A DNA stretch of 54,061 bases from Verrucomicrobiota bacterium. Its GTDB lineage: Bacteria; Verrucomicrobiota; Verrucomicrobiia; Limisphaerales; UBA1319. The stretch is from NCBI GenBank assembly GCA_022709905.1, contig JAKLHY010000054.1, positions 1 through 54,061 of the forward strand, written 5' to 3'. How positions within the stretch are numbered: position 1 is the stretch's first letter; each line of letters opens with the position of its first letter. Below are positions 17,403-25,139 of this stretch, in pieces. The translations under genes and the position numbers were made by a program. A model generated the notes under the pieces. The model saw only the letters and a list, made by a program, of their open reading frames with translations. It had not been told where the DNA came from and did not search any database.

Positions 17403-18917
17403 ATGCTTATGAAAAACAGACAATGGCTCTTCGGTCTTCTTGGGTTTCAGATGGTGACTCTTGCCTTTTCTCAGTCGGCTCCAGGCTTTTACATCCCCGA
17501 GAACCCCAATTACACCCTGGTCAACTCAGTGGAGGACTCGTTGCGCTTCACTTTGGACAAGACCCTCGAGACGGACGCCCGGGGGCATCTGGTGTCACGA
17601 TCGAGCTTTGTGGATCCGGAGGGCGCGGTCATGGGCTGGCACGATTTCGGTCATCTGGAAGGTCCGGGCTGGGCGGCCAACGCGGTGGGAGGCGCGCATG
17701 AGATTTATCTGTGGGGCGCGTGGATGAATCGCCCAGAGTGGAAAGTCAAGGCTATTCGCATCCTGGATCATGTCCTGGAATGCGGCTTTATCGATTGGCA
17801 ATCGGGATTCATTCGGCCTTATCGGGACACGCAGACCGGGGCGTTTTGTTTGAATTACAAGCATCGCACAGACTGGGTCTGTCCGGGTTCGCTGGCGAAG
17901 ATCGGGTATCAACTGTTGGTTTTTTCGGACGAACTCAGTCCCTCATCCCGGGCGCGTCAGATGCGGCGGGCGGCCCTGGGGATTGCCCGTTGGATCGACC
18001 AACAAGTCGAGCCGGTGCCCAATGGATGGTTCCCCCGCCGTTGCACTCCCGATGGCAAAATCTACCGGAAATCGCCCGAAGGCGGAAACGATCCCTTTTG
18101 GCAAACCTCGGCCGATGGGCTTTTCATCGTCCAGCTTCAAGCCGCGCTCACCCAAAGGAAGCTCGCCGATTACCGGCTGGCGCTGAGGGAAAAGGTGGAC
18201 GTATTCATGAAGGCGGGCGGAATTTATGGCAGCATCAACCATGATACTTACGATCCGCAGGAAAACGTGGCCTATTCAGTGGCTTTCCGCACCTTGCTGC
18301 TGGCCTCTCGCGTCCTGTCGGACGAAACGATCCGCCGTTTCGCCTACACCCACTGCCTGGAAGGCCTGCGGATGTTTCAAATGACGGAGGACCGAAATGG
18401 CGTCGCCACCAAAGGATTGCTCTTCATGGAAAAGACCTGGGACACCGCCTATCTCTGGGAGAATGCCGAGGCATCGCTGGCCTATTTCGAAGCGGCACTG
18501 GACACGCGCAAAAGCGACATCACCCGGAGCCGGAGCTACGAAACCAACGGCCTGGTGATTCTGCGGGCTATTGCGAAACATCACCATGGGGCCTATGGAT
18601 TTCTCACGGAGGGGGTCGACTGGAACGATCATGTGGGCCAGCAACACCATATCGATCAGCAAAAATACGCCGCCATCCGCTATACCGAGCCCTTCCTCAA
18701 TAACCAGCATATCACCGAACCCACCTGGTTCTACCTGAATCACCTGGCCCAAAAATCCAAACAGGCCGGAGCCACCGAATGGCGCGACCTGGAAAACAAC
18801 CTCCTCTATCGCAGGCCGCTTAGGGTCTGTGCAAAAACTAATTCCGATTTTGCTGGAGGGGATTTGGCTTGCTGGCGAGGCGCGACGAAGGAGCATAGCC
18901 ATGTCCTCTGTGACTGA
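17403..18917 (+). CDS. Secreted alpha/alpha-barrel hydrolase, 3' end altered by MITE
   Basis: A 504-aa protein with a signal peptide (MLMKNRQWLFGLLGFQMV..., cleavage likely after AFSQS). The rest looks like a six-hairpin (alpha/alpha)6 toroid: repeated aromatic and acidic segments such as MGWHDFGHLEGPGWAANAVG, LNYKHRTDWVCPGSLAKIG and KTWDTAYLWENAEASLAYF. This suggests a glycoside hydrolase or related carbohydrate enzyme; I cannot name the family. The coding sequence runs into the mobile element at 18823, so the last 31 residues (from RVCAKT...) are element-encoded. Without the element the frame would end five codons after RRPL, as SSRVR-stop. The protein is probably otherwise intact. Confidence 0.75.
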   Translation: MLMKNRQWLFGLLGFQMVTLAFSQSAPGFYIPENPNYTLVNSVEDSLRFTLDKTLETDARGHLVSRSSFVDPEGAVMGWHDFGHLEGPGWAANAVGGAHEIYLWGAWMNRPEWKVKAIRILDHVLECGFIDWQSGFIRPYRDTQTGAFCLNYKHRTDWVCPGSLAKIGYQLLVFSDELSPSSRARQMRRAALGIARWIDQQVEPVPNGWFPRRCTPDGKIYRKSPEGGNDPFWQTSADGLFIVQLQAALTQRKLADYRLALREKVDVFMKAGGIYGSINHDTYDPQENVAYSVAFRTLLLASRVLSDETIRRFAYTHCLEGLRMFQMTEDRNGVATKGLLFMEKTWDTAYLWENAEASLAYFEAALDTRKSDITRSRSYETNGLVILRAIAKHHHGAYGFLTEGVDWNDHVGQQHHIDQQKYAAIRYTEPFLNNQHITEPTWFYLNHLAQKSKQAGATEWRDLENNLLYRRPLRVCAKTNSDFAGGDLACWRGATKEHSHVLCD

Positions 18918-19094
18918 GGAGCAACGAAGCCAGCGAGCCAAATCCCCCCAGCCCTGCGGGGCGGGGCGCCACCAGGCCATCTGCTTCGTTCCTCGGTCGG
19001 TCGAGTATCTCAGAGGATACACTCCTTCCCTTGGGCCTCGCATCTGGCCCGGTGGCGCTCCCGCCAAAACCGGAATCAGTTTTTGCACAGACCC
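18823..19094. mobile_element. 272-bp MITE-like element with TTA target duplication
   Basis: The ends are long inverted repeats: GGGTCTGTGCAAAAACT at 18823-18839, and its exact complement at 19078-19094. The similarity continues imperfectly for about 20 more bases (ATTCCGATTTTGCTGG versus ATTCCGGTTTTGGCGG). Direct TTA triplets flank it (18820-18822 and 19095-19097). There is an internal inverted repeat, GGGGATTTGGCTTGCTGGC (18858-18876) against 18929-18947, with one mismatch. It has no transposase. The short size and duplicated TTA fit a non-autonomous element moved in trans, possibly by an IS630/Tc1-like enzyme; that is inference. Confidence 0.85.
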
Positions 19095-19099
19095 TTAGC

Positions 19100-20155
19100 T
19101 CACGCGTCCGCTGACTCGCCGTCGGCATCCTCCTCCTGGCTGCGATGAAACAACCCCAGCCAGCGCATCCAGACAAAGCTCAAATAGAGTGCAAAAGCCA
19201 ATAGCACGGCTTCGGCGATCCATCGCAAGACCGCGGAGTTCAGGGACAGAGCGACGGCGTCCCCCAACCCGGTGGGCATGGCCAGCCAACCCGCCAGCGT
19301 GAATGCCAGGAAGAGATTGACGAATGGCGCTTTCACCAGGGACCTGAAAACCACCACCGGATTGGCCGCCCCAAGCGTGTCGGTGACCAGCATGGCGAGA
19401 AACGCCGTTGGAAAATAAAGGCATCCCAATCCAAAGACCATCAGGTCGATCCCGGTATTCGCCCCCAACCACCAGCGAATGGCGATCGCCGGACCAAAAC
19501 AGATCAATCCGAGAATAAAGCATCGCGCCAACAACTCCTTGGTATCATCCCAATCCAGCGTCGACCGACCCAGAGGCGGGATCCGATCGTGGCCTTCGGT
19601 CGTCGATAACACGATATCGCGCCAAATCGTCGTCACATAGATTCCCAACAGGAATCCCATGATCAATGCAACATATTGGGCAAAAACCGGGACCACCCGG
19701 TGGATGTTCTCGATCAGAACCGCGCCGAGGATCAACAACAGAAACTCGCCCTGCAAAGCATAGGAAAACGCGCCGGGAACCGAGGCAAAAAACGAGACCG
19801 GCGTCGTCACGGGGGGCTTGGGAATTTCAAGCGGTTCCTCCGGAGGAGCTTCCTCCTCCTCGCTGGAAAAGGTCTCGATCCACAACCGCACGCCCCCCGC
19901 CCGAACGACCTCGCCCGGCTTGACATCGGCCTCCGCCACCAGATTATTGCCCACGCACGTGCCCTCGGCAGAACCAAGGTCTCTCACACGCATCGAGCCA
20001 TCCTCGCGAATCTCAAGCTCGCAGTGCGCCTCGGAGAGCGACGGATCATCGATCGCAATCACGTTGTTGGATTCGCGCCCGACCGAGTAAATCCCGGGAT
20101 CGAGCAACGTTCGGATCGGCCGGGAGTTACCGGGATGAATGACGAGGGTGGGCAT
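19100..20155 (-). CDS. FHA-domain integral membrane protein
   Basis: A 351-aa protein. Residues 1-95 form a forkhead-associated domain: GIYSVGRESNNVIAIDDPSLSEAHC is the phosphothreonine-binding core (GR, S..H), followed by VRDLGSAEGTCVGN, with threonine-cysteine where asparagine often sits. An acidic, proline-rich linker (EEEEAPPEEP) leads to about six hydrophobic helices (residues 135-340) resembling DUF4013-like membrane proteins. It probably docks a Ser/Thr-phosphorylated partner at the membrane. The C-terminus is acidic. Its stop lies 5 bp from the right end of the mobile element; before that insertion, its 3' end overlapped the convergent hydrolase gene. Confidence 0.85.
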   Translation of the reverse strand: MPTLVIHPGNSRPIRTLLDPGIYSVGRESNNVIAIDDPSLSEAHCELEIREDGSMRVRDLGSAEGTCVGNNLVAEADVKPGEVVRAGGVRLWIETFSSEEEEAPPEEPLEIPKPPVTTPVSFFASVPGAFSYALQGEFLLLILGAVLIENIHRVVPVFAQYVALIMGFLLGIYVTTIWRDIVLSTTEGHDRIPPLGRSTLDWDDTKELLARCFILGLICFGPAIAIRWWLGANTGIDLMVFGLGCLYFPTAFLAMLVTDTLGAANPVVVFRSLVKAPFVNLFLAFTLAGWLAMPTGLGDAVALSLNSAVLRWIAEAVLLAFALYLSFVWMRWLGLFHRSQEEDADGESADA

Positions 20156-20545
20156 TTCTTTTCGGCATGTTCACTGTATTGGAACTTTGGAACGACCGGG
20201 TTTTCATTGGCTAATGGCGATTCATGGTGATCCGGCCACGAGAAAACTCCAGTATAAAGTCATCGGCGAAGTATAGTGGCCGTAAGGCGCCTTTTAGAGC
20301 CTGCTTGAAAATTCCGAGGGGTGCTGCGACAAGCGATTTTGGCCGGAGACAGGCGGCGAGGGCCGAGACAACGCCGGTCTCGGGCAAAAGACCCTCGTTA
20401 TGTTTCATTCGAGTCCATTGGCGTCCATTCGCGGTTGAAATGGTGCCCCGGACCTCCGCACGAAGACTCTATGCTCTTTGTGTTTTCTCGCGGCAAAAAA
20501 CTCTGGTCACAAAAGAATCCAGAGACCGCAAAGAAAGAACACGAC
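20156..20545. other. Intergenic sequence with dispersed repeats
   Basis: No gene is supportable here. Positions 20416-20436 carry the repeat core attggcgtccattcgcggtt on the plus strand. Around 20470-20545 lie two imperfect, inverted copies of a ctctttgtgttttc-like unit, a low-complexity motif (related to the stretch at 135-175). The 65-aa minus-strand open frame at 20211-20408 is rich in A, L and R and is not convincing. Confidence 0.5.
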
Positions 20546-21118
20546 CTAAAACCCAATCCTCAAAGCGGCCATCTGAGCAATCTCCACCGTATCGGGATTC
20601 GATGCAGCACTCTGGTTGTTTGCCAGGAGCAACTGCATATAAACTGCGTCCAACCTTTGATCGAACTTCTGGCCTACGTCACGCAAATGGGCTACCTTCT
20701 GAAACCCGAATTTTTCATGCAGCCGTATGCTCGGGGTCTGGTCAGCAGAGATATTCGCCAGAATGGAGCGCAGACCCAAGCTCCGGGCCGAGTCAATCAA
20801 TGTCTGGAGCAGGCGACTCCCAATTCCCCGGCGGTGAAAGTCATGGCGCACATAAATGGAGTCCTCCAACACGCCTGCCGCGGTATATGCGGCTCGAAAC
20901 GATCCCAGCGCACCCCAGCCAACGACGCGCCCATGATGGTCCGCCACCCATACAGGCATGGACTGACCGTGCTCCTCATACCACGTCTTGCGTTCATTGT
21001 CCGAGCAAGGCTGCGTTGTCCAAACACAGGTGGAATGCGCGACGTAATAATTGTAAATCGAGTTGATTTCGGTGAGATCCCCAAAACAGGCCGGGCGGAT
21101 AATGACGTCGTCTGCCAT
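20546..21118 (-). CDS. GNAT acetyltransferase, phosphinothricin-acetyltransferase-like
   Basis: A 190-aa GNAT protein. IRPACFGDLTEINSIYNYYV at the N-terminus and SIYVRHDFHRRGIGSRLLQTLID, with the acetyl-CoA binding RRGIGS loop, match the Pat/MnaT subgroup that acetylates the amino group of phosphinothricin, methionine sulfone or similar amino acids. SIRLHEKFGFQKVAHLRDVGQKF is the usual C-terminal motif. Substrate specificity cannot be decided from sequence. It is a single gene, divergent from the GH127 gene. Confidence 0.88.
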   Translation of the reverse strand: MADDVIIRPACFGDLTEINSIYNYYVAHSTCVWTTQPCSDNERKTWYEEHGQSMPVWVADHHGRVVGWGALGSFRAAYTAAGVLEDSIYVRHDFHRRGIGSRLLQTLIDSARSLGLRSILANISADQTPSIRLHEKFGFQKVAHLRDVGQKFDQRLDAVYMQLLLANNQSAASNPDTVEIAQMAALRIGF

Positions 21119-21239
21119 TGTAATTCGGCATTATGAAAACAGGCCTGCGAGTTTCCGTCGAGGATTATCACAGAAACGCCAGGCCGCATGAGTCTTTGCA
21201 TTCTTCGTGGCCGGAGGGCAAGATCTCAGGCGCAAAACC

Positions 21240-23660
21240 ATGAAAGCACTTTTAAACACGGTCATTCTCCTGACAATCGTTGTCTGGCCGCTGCTCGCCC
21301 GAGACACCGAATCTCATCGGCTGGTCCCCTTATCCATCTCCCAGGTGGTCATTGAAGACGGCTTCTGGTCTCCCAAAATCAAGGTTTGGCGAGACGTGAG
21401 CATTCCGGATTGTCTCGCGAAATTCGAGAAGGACGGAGCGCTCGCGAACTTCGACAAGGTACGCGATGGCACAGGCGGGGAGCATGGGGGGCCCCCATGG
21501 TATGACGGGCTGATTTACGAGATGATTCGCGGCTGTGCCGATTTTCTGGCCGCGAAACGCGACGCCGCCCTCGAGGCGCGTCTCGATCGTTGCATCGAGC
21601 GGATTGCGGCGGCGGCGGCCCGGGATCCCGACGGTTACGTGAACACGTACACCCAGCTCAAGGAACCGACTCATCGCTGGGGCCTGAACGGGGGCGACGA
21701 TAATTGGCAGCACGATGTCTATAACGCGGGCGCGATGGTTGAGGCCGCGGTTCACTATTACCGGGCCACGGGCAAGGTCAGGTTGCTTGGGGTGGCCACC
21801 CGGCTTGCCAATCATATGTCCGAGGTCATGGGACCTCCGCCGAAGAAGAATGTCGTTCCGGGCCACTCGCTCGGCGAAGAGGCGCTGGTGAAGTTGTTTC
21901 TCCTCTTCCAGGAGAAGCCCGATCTGAAGTCGAGTATGCCGGTGACTGTGGACGAGCGGCGTTATCTCCAGCTGGCCGAGTTCTGGATCGAGCATCGCGG
22001 CAAACATGAGGGACGGAAGAGCTACGGAACGTACGGGCAGGATCATCAACCGGTATTGCAGCAGACAACGATCGAGGGACACGCGGTGCGGGCCACGCTC
22101 CTCTGCGCCGGTTTGGTCGCCGCCGGCACGGTGAACGGTCGGGAGGATTACCTCGCCGCCGCCGTGCGGCTCTGGGAAAACATGGTGCAGCGCCGCATGT
22201 ATGTCATTGGAGGATTGGGCGCCGTGGCCGGCCATGAAGGATTCGGCCTTGATTACGAATTGCCCAATAATGGCTACCTTGAAACATGCGCGGCAATTGG
22301 GGCAGGCTTTTTCCACCACCATATGAATTTGGCACTGGGCGACGCGCGGTACGCGGACGAATTGGAGCGCGTCCTTTACAACGCGGTTCTCCCGGGCGTG
22401 TCGCTCCCGGGCGACACCTACTTTTACGAGAATCCGCTCGAAGCCGGCCCGAAGCGGGCGCGCTGGGCGTGGCACGGTTGTCCCTGCTGTCCGCCGATGT
22501 TTTTCAAGATCATGGGCGCGCTGCCGGGTTACATTTATGCCCAGGACTCGGACGGCCTCTATGTCAACCTGTTCGTTAGCAGCCGGGCCGAGACGAGGCT
22601 TTCGATCGGCAGGATCGCGCTCCGGCAAACAACACAGTATCCATGGGACGGCGCGGTCAAGCTCTCCCTCGAACTAGAACGGGAAACCGACTTTGCCCTG
22701 AACTTGCGCCTGCCCGGCTGGTGCCACAATCCAGAGGTGCGAATTAACGGGACGCCAGAGGCCTCGTTAGATAGCGTTGGCGGCTATGCGCGTCTCCGGC
22801 GAAGGTGGCAAAGGGGTGATGTGGTGGAGTTGGCTCTGCCCATGCCGGTGCAACGCCTCAAGGCGCATCCCAAGGTCAAGGCCAACGTGGGCCGCGTCGC
22901 CCTCCAGCGTGGGCCGCTGGTTTACTGTTTCGAAGGAGCCGACAACGGCGGTCACGTTCGCAATCTTGTCATCTCGCCGGAAGCGCCATTGCGGGTGCAA
23001 CACCGACCGGAACTCCTGGGAGGGGTGACCGTGATTCAAGGACCGGCCCTGGCTCTCCATCGCGTGCCTTGGCCGGATCGCCTTTACCTGGCATCCGAAT
23101 CTGTGCCCGGCGCAACCCAAATTGAATTCACCGCCATTCCCTATTTTCTGAACGCCAACCGTCAGCCTGGCGAAATGCAGGTCTGGATGGCCGAAACGCC
23201 GTCGCAGGCATATCCGCTACCATCGCCCTCCGTCGCGTCGCGCGCCAGTGCCAGCGCATCGCACTGCTGGCAGAACGATGCGTTGTCGGCGCTAAATGAT
23301 CAGATTGAGCCGGCGTCCTCCGACGACGCCAGCATTCCCCGGTTTACCTGGTGGGACCATCGCGGCACCCAAGAATGGGTGCAATTTGAATTCGATCAGC
23401 CGCGAAAAATTTCCGCGGCCGAGGTTTATTGGTGGGATGAGCGCCGCATCAACGCCCACTGTCGTGTGCCGCAATCCTGGCGATTGCTCTTCAAAGACGG
23501 CGCAGGCTGGAAGCCCGTGCCAGACGCATCAAGCTACGGCACGGCCACGGACCTCTCCAATCGTGTGATCTTCACTCCGATCACCACCTCCGCCCTGCGC
23601 ATGGAAGTCCAACTCCAACCGGACTGGTCCGCAGGTATCCTGGAGTGGCATGTCGAATGA
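21240..23660 (+). CDS. GH127 beta-L-arabinofuranosidase, secreted
   Basis: An 806-aa exported protein (signal peptide MKALLNTVILLTIVVWPLLA). It is a GH127-family (former DUF1680) enzyme that removes beta-L-arabinofuranosyl residues. The zinc-thiolate active site of the family is complete: GHEGFGLDYELPNNGYLETC supplies the acid/base glutamate and the Glu-x-Cys pair, and HGCPCCPP supplies Cys416 and Cys417, the first probably the nucleophile. After about residue 640 a second domain follows (F5/8 type C or similar beta-sandwich: WWDHRGTQEWVQFEFDQPRK), likely for carbohydrate binding. The ATG at 21240 gives a clean signal peptide; the frame extends 11 codons further upstream. Confidence 0.92.
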   Translation: MKALLNTVILLTIVVWPLLARDTESHRLVPLSISQVVIEDGFWSPKIKVWRDVSIPDCLAKFEKDGALANFDKVRDGTGGEHGGPPWYDGLIYEMIRGCADFLAAKRDAALEARLDRCIERIAAAAARDPDGYVNTYTQLKEPTHRWGLNGGDDNWQHDVYNAGAMVEAAVHYYRATGKVRLLGVATRLANHMSEVMGPPPKKNVVPGHSLGEEALVKLFLLFQEKPDLKSSMPVTVDERRYLQLAEFWIEHRGKHEGRKSYGTYGQDHQPVLQQTTIEGHAVRATLLCAGLVAAGTVNGREDYLAAAVRLWENMVQRRMYVIGGLGAVAGHEGFGLDYELPNNGYLETCAAIGAGFFHHHMNLALGDARYADELERVLYNAVLPGVSLPGDTYFYENPLEAGPKRARWAWHGCPCCPPMFFKIMGALPGYIYAQDSDGLYVNLFVSSRAETRLSIGRIALRQTTQYPWDGAVKLSLELERETDFALNLRLPGWCHNPEVRINGTPEASLDSVGGYARLRRRWQRGDVVELALPMPVQRLKAHPKVKANVGRVALQRGPLVYCFEGADNGGHVRNLVISPEAPLRVQHRPELLGGVTVIQGPALALHRVPWPDRLYLASESVPGATQIEFTAIPYFLNANRQPGEMQVWMAETPSQAYPLPSPSVASRASASASHCWQNDALSALNDQIEPASSDDASIPRFTWWDHRGTQEWVQFEFDQPRKISAAEVYWWDERRINAHCRVPQSWRLLFKDGAGWKPVPDASSYGTATDLSNRVIFTPITTSALRMEVQLQPDWSAGILEWHVE

Positions 23661-23784
23661 TATCTGTCTGCCCCCCAGGAAGCCGCCTGCCGGCCCTGAT
23701 CCTTAGGGGTCTACTCCATTCATCCACTAGCGTCAGTGGATGGATCGATATGCGATTCGTAAGGCCGAAGCCTCGGATTGCGGG

Positions 23785-25083
23785 TCATTTTCCTCCCAGA
23801 TCAAGACACACCAAGTCTTCGAGGCTGCGACAATACAACCGGCCATTTGACAATACCGGCGATGCCCAAGTGTCCCGTCCCTGGGGCGCCTTTGCCTCGA
23901 GCGCTTGATACCGAGCCAATTCCTTGAAACCCGCCGGCGATACTTCCGCGACGGCCACCAATCCCCGGTCGCTATACAGGATTGCTTTGCCCCCCGCCAT
24001 CATTAAGGAACCCTTGCCATAACCCTTCTGCGCCCACTTGATGTCGCCCGTCTGAAAATCCAAGCACCTGAGTTCCTTGCTATTGTCGTCAAATCCCAAC
24101 AAGCACCCTTGCCATAGCACACAGGTGTCGACGTGGTTGCGCATATTCGAGTTTTCCCACAATTTCTTGGGCGCCCCGTCGTTTCCGATCTGGAGCAAGA
24201 TGGCCCCGTGATTGTACCCCGAGGAAACAAACACCTTGTTGCCTTCGATCACAGGAGTCGCCGCGTTAATGTCGTAGCTGGTTTCCCAGGGATAACGCCA
24301 GAGTTCCTTGCCATCCTGCATTCGGCGCCCCACGATGAACTTGGCGTTGACAACCGCCACACATCGCACTCCGTCCAGGGTATAGGCCACCGGGGATGAG
24401 TAGGACGCGGCATCGTCTCCCGATTGCCATACCGCCTTGCCATCGGCTTTGTTGAACGCCACGACCGATGCTCCCGGCGCCCCCGGCTCGACAATCAACC
24501 GTTCACCCTCGACCAACGGGGATGTCGCAAAACCCCAGCGCGGAATTGGGGACTTGAAATCGGTCACATAGTTTTTGGACCAGATGACCTTGCCGTCTTC
24601 CGTGTTCAGACAGAACAAATGCCCCTCTCGGCTGACGGTGTAAACCCTCTGTCCATCTACGGTCGGCGTGCCTCGCGTTCCGTGGTATCCATTCGGATCC
24701 TTCTGTTTGCAGGGATAGATGTGTTTCCAGATCTCCTTGCCGGTTTTGGCGTCCAGACAATAAACCGAGTCCTGGTCGTCGGTATTGCCCATGGTATATA
24801 ACCGTCCCTGGCTGATCGACACGGTGGAGTATCCCATCCCCACTTTCGCCTGCCAAATCCGAGGCGGACCGCTTTCCGGCCAGGTCGTCACCCAACCTGT
24901 CTCTGAGGAGATCCCGTTGACCAACGGCCCTCTCCAGCGCGGCCAATCCTCGCCATACCCCCAACCGGCCAGCAGCATCCCCAGCAAGACACTCGCCGGA
25001 GCCAATCGGTAAAAGCCTGAAACCCTGTGAACGCCCCAACGCAAAACACCTTGGATCGAGCCTGAAGATTGAAGCTTTGTCAT
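23785..25083 (-). CDS. Secreted PQQ-like beta-propeller protein
   Basis: A 432-aa exported protein. After a signal or anchor segment (LAPASVLLGMLLAGWGYG) comes DWPRWRGPLVNGISSE, the start motif of outer-membrane-protein-like PQQ-repeat proteins found in Planctomycetota and Verrucomicrobiota. Repeated blades are visible: SVYCLDAKTGKEIWKH, HLFCLNTEDGKVIWSKN, VVAFNKADGKAVWQSGD, and LRCLDFQTGDIKWAQKG, each with the L-D-x-x-T-G-K-x-x-W pattern. PQQ-dehydrogenase catalytic residues are not evident, so it is probably a binding or scaffolding propeller. The ATG at 25083 has GGGCGG just upstream. It lies 56 bp downstream of the sensor kinase gene and is probably cotranscribed. Confidence 0.88.
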   Translation of the reverse strand: MTKLQSSGSIQGVLRWGVHRVSGFYRLAPASVLLGMLLAGWGYGEDWPRWRGPLVNGISSETGWVTTWPESGPPRIWQAKVGMGYSTVSISQGRLYTMGNTDDQDSVYCLDAKTGKEIWKHIYPCKQKDPNGYHGTRGTPTVDGQRVYTVSREGHLFCLNTEDGKVIWSKNYVTDFKSPIPRWGFATSPLVEGERLIVEPGAPGASVVAFNKADGKAVWQSGDDAASYSSPVAYTLDGVRCVAVVNAKFIVGRRMQDGKELWRYPWETSYDINAATPVIEGNKVFVSSGYNHGAILLQIGNDGAPKKLWENSNMRNHVDTCVLWQGCLLGFDDNSKELRCLDFQTGDIKWAQKGYGKGSLMMAGGKAILYSDRGLVAVAEVSPAGFKELARYQALEAKAPQGRDTWASPVLSNGRLYCRSLEDLVCLDLGGK

Positions 25084-25139
25084 GCCGCCCAAATGACGGC
25101 ATTTGCGCGAGTTTGTCAACCGTCGAACAACCTGTTCGC

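Noticed and set aside
21330..22628. 432-aa open frame on the minus strand
   Set aside because: It is antisense to the GH127 gene, whose active-site motifs are clear in the other strand; composition is arginine-rich and unlike the real proteins here.
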